Positions 41,387 to 43,968 of a DNA stretch of 43,968 bases are shown here, in pieces. The notes beneath the pieces are model-generated. The model had not been told where the DNA came from. It worked only from the letters and a program-made list of their open reading frames with translations, and did no database searches. How positions within the stretch are numbered: position 1 is the stretch's first letter; each line of letters starts with the position of its first letter. Source of the DNA: an uncultured Clostridia bacterium (GTDB lineage Bacteria; Bacillota; Clostridia; Christensenellales; Borkfalkiaceae); contig CALVWO010000007.1 in NCBI GenBank assembly GCA_944367465.1, forward strand, positions 1 through 43,968. Reading direction: 5' to 3'. A program made the position numbers and the translations under genes.

Positions 41387-43051
41387 TCATTCCAATACCA
41401 CCAACGTCTCAACATTAGGCCCTGATTTCAAAAAAACTTCCCTAACCTCTTTTCCCTCTTTATTAACGGGAAAATTGAATTTTATTGATTTTAGAGGGTA
41501 TTTACTTTCTCCTTCGGGATATATTTGGATTTCCTTTATCAAATGAGATATGAGCTGTTTTCTTTCCTCATCTGTGATCCTATCATATAGCTCACCGAAG
41601 TTTTGCAAGATTTTATAAATGCTCTCCATTGTCAATATCTCTGTTTCAACGGACTTCTTGCGTAATTTAGCATCTTCGATCTTTTCTTCTATCTCAACCA
41701 TTATATCATACAATGAATCTAAACGCAAGGTCATATCATGTATTTTCCGTTCTCGATGAGAAGCGTCTATTGGTAAAGTATCTATTTCCTTTTCCAAACG
41801 CGATTTGTTCAATTCTACTTCTTTTAATTTGTTCTCATAGTTCCGAATTTCCTCATCAAGTTTAGATATATCAATCTGTATGCCGATACGCTTTTTAATA
41901 TCCGAAGCAAATCCCTCATCTTGAACAAGCTCTTTGATCACTTCGACCACCAAAGGTTCTATATCTGTTTTTTTCAGATTAGCACTATAATCACAGTAAT
42001 GACCTCGCTGCAATTTATTCCGTCCGCAAGCATAATAATAAATCTCTTTATATGTACCATCTTTTTTTGTCCAACTAACCTTGTTTGCGTACATACCACA
42101 CCCGCATTTAGGACATTTTATGATACCCGTAAGCAAATGCGCCCTCTCCTTTCCCACGATTGATTGTGGTTTAATGCCTGTCGCTAATCTTTTTTCATGT
42201 GCTGCCTGCCAGATTTCCTCACTGACAATGGCTTCATGCTTCCCGTCTTGCAGTAAAAAGTCTTGTTTGTTTACCGTTCTATATTCGTCTTTCTTTCCCT
42301 TTACTCGTTCTCGCACCCTCCGACCATATGCAATCTTTCCGCAATATACGGGATTATCTAAAACCACCTTTATAAAGTGTCCGCTAAACTGTTCTGCATC
42401 AGTCTTTTTTCTTTTCTTCTTTTTAATGCCTTGCAGATTAAGATATTTTGCAATTCCGACGTAACCCAAATTAGAATTGACAAACTTATCAAATATCAGT
42501 CGCACAATATTTGCTTCATCATCCTCAATATACAAAACTTCTTCATTAAGAGAATATCCAAACGGAGGCGGGCCACCGTTCCATTTCCCTTGTCTGGCTT
42601 TTTCCCTTCGCCCATTCATAGTCTGTTCAAGGATATTTTCTCGCTCTATTTCTGCAACAGCAGATAATACTGAGATCAACAGTTTACCGCTTGCCTGCGA
42701 AGAATCTATACCTTCTTCAATGCACAATAAATTTACCCCATAGGACTGTACTAATTCCAATGAGTTAAGAATATCGGCTGCATTTCTACCAAAACGCGAT
42801 AATTTATATACAAGAATATAATCGACTTCAAGCCCTGCTTGTATATCGGAAAGCATCCGCTTAAATGCGGGCCTTCCTTCTATTGACTTTCCCGATTTAC
42901 CTGCATCCTCGTATATCCCAACAATCTGCATTTCCTCACGTTCGGCAAATCTTTTCAAACAATTTTTTTGTCCTTCAAGACTATATCCATCTACTTGCAT
43001 TTCTGTGCTGACTCGCGGATATAAAATACATTTTTTCCCTTCTCTATACAT
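41387..43051 (-). CDS. Large serine recombinase (integrase)
   Basis: 554 residues. Resolvase catalytic domain (about 8-155) with nucleophile Ser15 in YPRVSTEMQVDGYSLEGQ and VYKLSRFGRN; recombinase domain (about 160-300) starting WNGGPPPFGYSLNEE; zinc ribbon with C313-X2-C316 and C342...C353; coiled coil (about 395-475) of the kind that controls excision. All catalytic parts are intact, so the element may still move. It follows the 43-residue ORF by three bases. AT-rich compared with the chromosome to the left. Confidence 0.95.
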   Translation of the reverse strand: MYREGKKCILYPRVSTEMQVDGYSLEGQKNCLKRFAEREEMQIVGIYEDAGKSGKSIEGRPAFKRMLSDIQAGLEVDYILVYKLSRFGRNAADILNSLELVQSYGVNLLCIEEGIDSSQASGKLLISVLSAVAEIERENILEQTMNGRREKARQGKWNGGPPPFGYSLNEEVLYIEDDEANIVRLIFDKFVNSNLGYVGIAKYLNLQGIKKKKRKKTDAEQFSGHFIKVVLDNPVYCGKIAYGRRVRERVKGKKDEYRTVNKQDFLLQDGKHEAIVSEEIWQAAHEKRLATGIKPQSIVGKERAHLLTGIIKCPKCGCGMYANKVSWTKKDGTYKEIYYYACGRNKLQRGHYCDYSANLKKTDIEPLVVEVIKELVQDEGFASDIKKRIGIQIDISKLDEEIRNYENKLKEVELNKSRLEKEIDTLPIDASHRERKIHDMTLRLDSLYDIMVEIEEKIEDAKLRKKSVETEILTMESIYKILQNFGELYDRITDEERKQLISHLIKEIQIYPEGESKYPLKSIKFNFPVNKEGKEVREVFLKSGPNVETLVVLE

Positions 43052-43054
43052 TGC

Positions 43055-43186
43055 CTATTCTTCCTTCTTATCTAAAAATTCTGTTCCGTATTTGCGTATT
43101 ACCCCGACAAGGGAATTGATAAATAAGTTATACTCCTTTCCTTCCTCTGTGGTAAATTTATCTTTCTTACCGTTTGCGCTTGCCAT
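43055..43186 (-). CDS. Small hypothetical protein upstream of the recombinase
   Basis: A 43-codon gene with AGGGAGG before ATG; product MASANGKKDKFTTEEGKEYN...GTEFLDKKEE, polar with one hydrophobic patch (LFINSLVGVI). No family recognised. Its stop is three bases before the recombinase ATG, so the two are co-transcribed; small genes in this place sometimes encode recombination accessory factors, which is only a suggestion. Confidence 0.6.
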   Translation of the reverse strand: MASANGKKDKFTTEEGKEYNLFINSLVGVIRKYGTEFLDKKEE

Positions 43187-43294
43187 TTATTCCTCCCTTA
43201 TAGATTTAAGATTAGAGAAGATACAGCGTAACGGTATAAGTCCGATACGCCACATCTTCCCGATGTGCGTTTTCTTTCCTACGCCGTTCGGCAT
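43187..43294 (-). CDS. Possible 35-residue peptide
   Basis: ORF beginning MPNGVGKKTHIGKMWRIGLI and ending SIREE, whose TAA directly touches the next ATG and whose last codons contain that gene's ribosome-binding site. It has no clear ribosome-binding site of its own. Basic, unrecognised. May be coding or simply spacer. Confidence 0.3.
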   Translation of the reverse strand: MPNGVGKKTHIGKMWRIGLIPLRCIFSNLKSIREE

Positions 43295-43322
43295 GATTAT
43301 TTAGTTGTTTTCTTCTTTGACC

Positions 43323-43394
43323 TTATTTTCCAGCAGAATTAAGTTGCTCTTTTGTCGCTACGCGCATATACCAAACCACTTTATATCTTTTCAT
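43323..43394 (-). pseudogene. 23-codon remnant resembling a serine recombinase N-terminus
   Basis: Product MKRYKVVWYMRVATKEQLNS plus three residues. YMRVATKEQ aligns with the active-site stretch Y-X-R-V-S-T-X-E-Q of resolvases (YPRVSTEMQ in the neighbouring recombinase) with the nucleophilic serine replaced by alanine, followed by an early stop. It has a good AAGGAG site at normal spacing. Either a truncated second recombinase or a deliberately kept short peptide. Confidence 0.5.
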
Positions 43395-43412
43395 CTTAAT
43401 ATCTCCTTTTTA

Positions 43413-43450
43413 ATAAAAATATGAGCGCAAGGACCGTAGTCCTTGCGCTC
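43413..43450 (-). terminator. Terminator after the 78-residue protein gene
   Basis: Twelve-base perfect stem GAGCGCAAGGAC/GTCCTTGCGCTC with a four-base loop, followed on the minus strand by ATATTTTTATT. Confidence 0.88.
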
Positions 43451-43456
43451 GCACTT

Positions 43457-43693
43457 TTACTCTTTATTTAGTTGATTTTTCGGGCCGTAGTGATCGAGCA
43501 GGGCTTGATACCCTGCAACGATCAGTTCTACTTTTGTAATTCTATTCTTTTTGAGAAAGGCACAAATCTCATCGTACAGCTCCCTCGGCAATCGCGTATT
43601 GTATTGCTTTGTCGCCTGCTCTCGCTCCGTTTTATTTCGCACCTCGTAATTCCGGCGCGCGCGACGGAGCGGCGTTTCTTCTTTCTTTGCCAT
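43457..43693 (-). CDS. Small basic protein, ribbon-helix-helix-like
   Basis: 78 residues. A basic N-terminus (MAKKEETPLRRARRNYEVRNKTER) precedes a segment KQYNTRLPRELYDEICAFLKKNRITKVELIVAGYQALLDHY whose strand followed by two helices resembles Arc/CopG-type repressors common in conjugative elements. DNA binding is inferred. Followed by a strong terminator; preceded after ten bases by a 39-residue membrane peptide gene. Confidence 0.6.
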   Translation of the reverse strand: MAKKEETPLRRARRNYEVRNKTEREQATKQYNTRLPRELYDEICAFLKKNRITKVELIVAGYQALLDHYGPKNQLNKE

Positions 43694-43702
43694 AGCACCC
43701 TC

Positions 43703-43822
43703 TCATTCCGTAATCGCACAGATAATCGCGCCAATGCAATTCATAAGAAACGCTCCGACAACGACGATTCCTATAAACAATGCTTTCAGCAATCCTTTTC
43801 CGATTCCTAAAACAGCTCTCAT
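43703..43822 (-). CDS. Small hydrophobic membrane peptide
   Basis: 39 residues, MRAVLGIGKGLLKALFIGIV...GAIICAITE, a single predicted membrane helix. GGAGG lies seven bases before ATG. Located in the accessory part of the integrative element between a truncated gene and the RHH-like gene, spaced like one operon. Function unknown. Confidence 0.55.
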   Translation of the reverse strand: MRAVLGIGKGLLKALFIGIVVVGAFLMNCIGAIICAITE

Positions 43823-43837
43823 CTCACGCCTCCGTCC

Positions 43838-43968
43838 TTAATCCACATACACAAGCTCGGAAAGTATTTCTTCCTCTATGAGCCTCTGTATCTCTGTCTG
43901 CCTGCGGTAGTCCTCCATAAAGTTTCCCGTCCGCTTATACCGTTCGTCTTGGGACAGCTTGGCGTACA
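43838..43968 (-). CDS. Unidentified protein, C-terminal 42 codons only
   Basis: Open frame entering from the right edge and ending ...FMEDYRRQTEIQRLIEEEILSELVYVD, with YAKLSQDERYKRTGN before it. Highly charged helix, no family recognised from this fragment. Its stop precedes the start of the 39-residue membrane peptide by 15 bases, so it belongs to the same operon within the element. Confidence 0.6.
   Translation of the reverse strand, partial: YAKLSQDERYKRTGNFMEDYRRQTEIQRLIEEEILSELVYVD

Larger units (their letters stand above)
41329..43968. mobile_element. End of an integrative (conjugative or mobilisable) element
   Basis: AT-rich block beginning near the xpt promoter and running off the right edge, holding a large serine recombinase near the presumed attachment site, several small accessory ORFs and a recombinase-like remnant. 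Recombinase at one end is the usual layout of serine-integrase ICEs and IMEs of Clostridia. The other end, relaxase and transfer genes lie outside the window. Confidence 0.75.

Noticed and set aside
1..43968. CRISPR arrays, tRNA and rRNA genes
   Set aside because: No regularly spaced repeats, no tRNA T-loop/acceptor pattern and no rRNA sequence were recognised on either strand.

Overview
The window looks like a chromosomal segment of an anaerobic, moderately GC-rich Gram-positive bacterium of the Clostridia. Evidence: an uninterrupted Firmicutes-type S10-spc-alpha ribosomal superoperon (with map, infA and a zinc-ribbon S14 and L36, and rpsD in the alpha operon), a BMP-type nucleoside ABC system, RibU behind an FMN riboswitch, a murF with an N-terminal membrane domain, a GGGtGRT/NifU-like pair and a large serine recombinase. 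Placement near Christensenellales/Borkfalkiaceae is only a guess from gene content and the hairpin-rich intergenic DNA. No rRNA, tRNA or CRISPR array was found.

Layout. 1-15.3 kb (minus strand): rpsJ through rpmJ, then a separate consensus promoter and long leader for rpsM-rpsK-rpsD-rpoA; rpoA runs off the left edge. Both the S10 and alpha transcripts have long structured leaders. 15.5-17.3 kb (plus): a DUF1275 membrane protein fused to a GNAT acetyltransferase, and a SIMPL-domain protein. 17.3-19.2 kb: a convergent MFS transporter, then about 0.6 kb without protein genes holding a candidate minus-strand small RNA with its own promoter and terminator. 19.2-21.2 kb (plus): an Old-Yellow-Enzyme/2,4-dienoyl-CoA-reductase-like flavoenzyme. 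21.5-23.2 kb (minus): GGGtGRT protein and NifU-like scaffold. 23.4-26.3 kb (minus): obgE, yhbY and an AT-rich, probably acquired PD-(D/E)XK nuclease. 26.4-28.5 kb: YugP-like zinc peptidase (plus) and NADP isocitrate dehydrogenase (minus). 28.6-33.9 kb (minus): a tightly overlapping tsaE-tsaB-rimI-hydrolase-murF operon followed, after a 0.47-kb hairpin-packed gap, by ddl. 33.9-34.9 kb: ribU with FMN riboswitch and terminator. 35.0-40.9 kb (minus): xpt-bmp-nupO-nupP-nupQ, a purine salvage and nucleoside uptake operon. 41.3 kb to the right edge: end of an AT-rich integrative element (serine recombinase, small accessory ORFs, a tiny recombinase-like remnant).

The most interesting signals are non-coding: (i) the stem-loop array between murF and ddl, which ends in an intrinsic terminator whose 3' arm contains the ddl ribosome-binding site, so it could be a large structured regulatory RNA; (ii) the candidate small RNA near 18.8-18.9 kb; and (iii) three genes (the DUF1275-GNAT fusion, obgE and tsaE) whose -10 box lies only 6-8 nt before the start codon, predicting leaderless mRNAs. 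On the protein side, the DUF1275-GNAT fusion and the uncharacterised GGGtGRT/NifU-like pair stand out.
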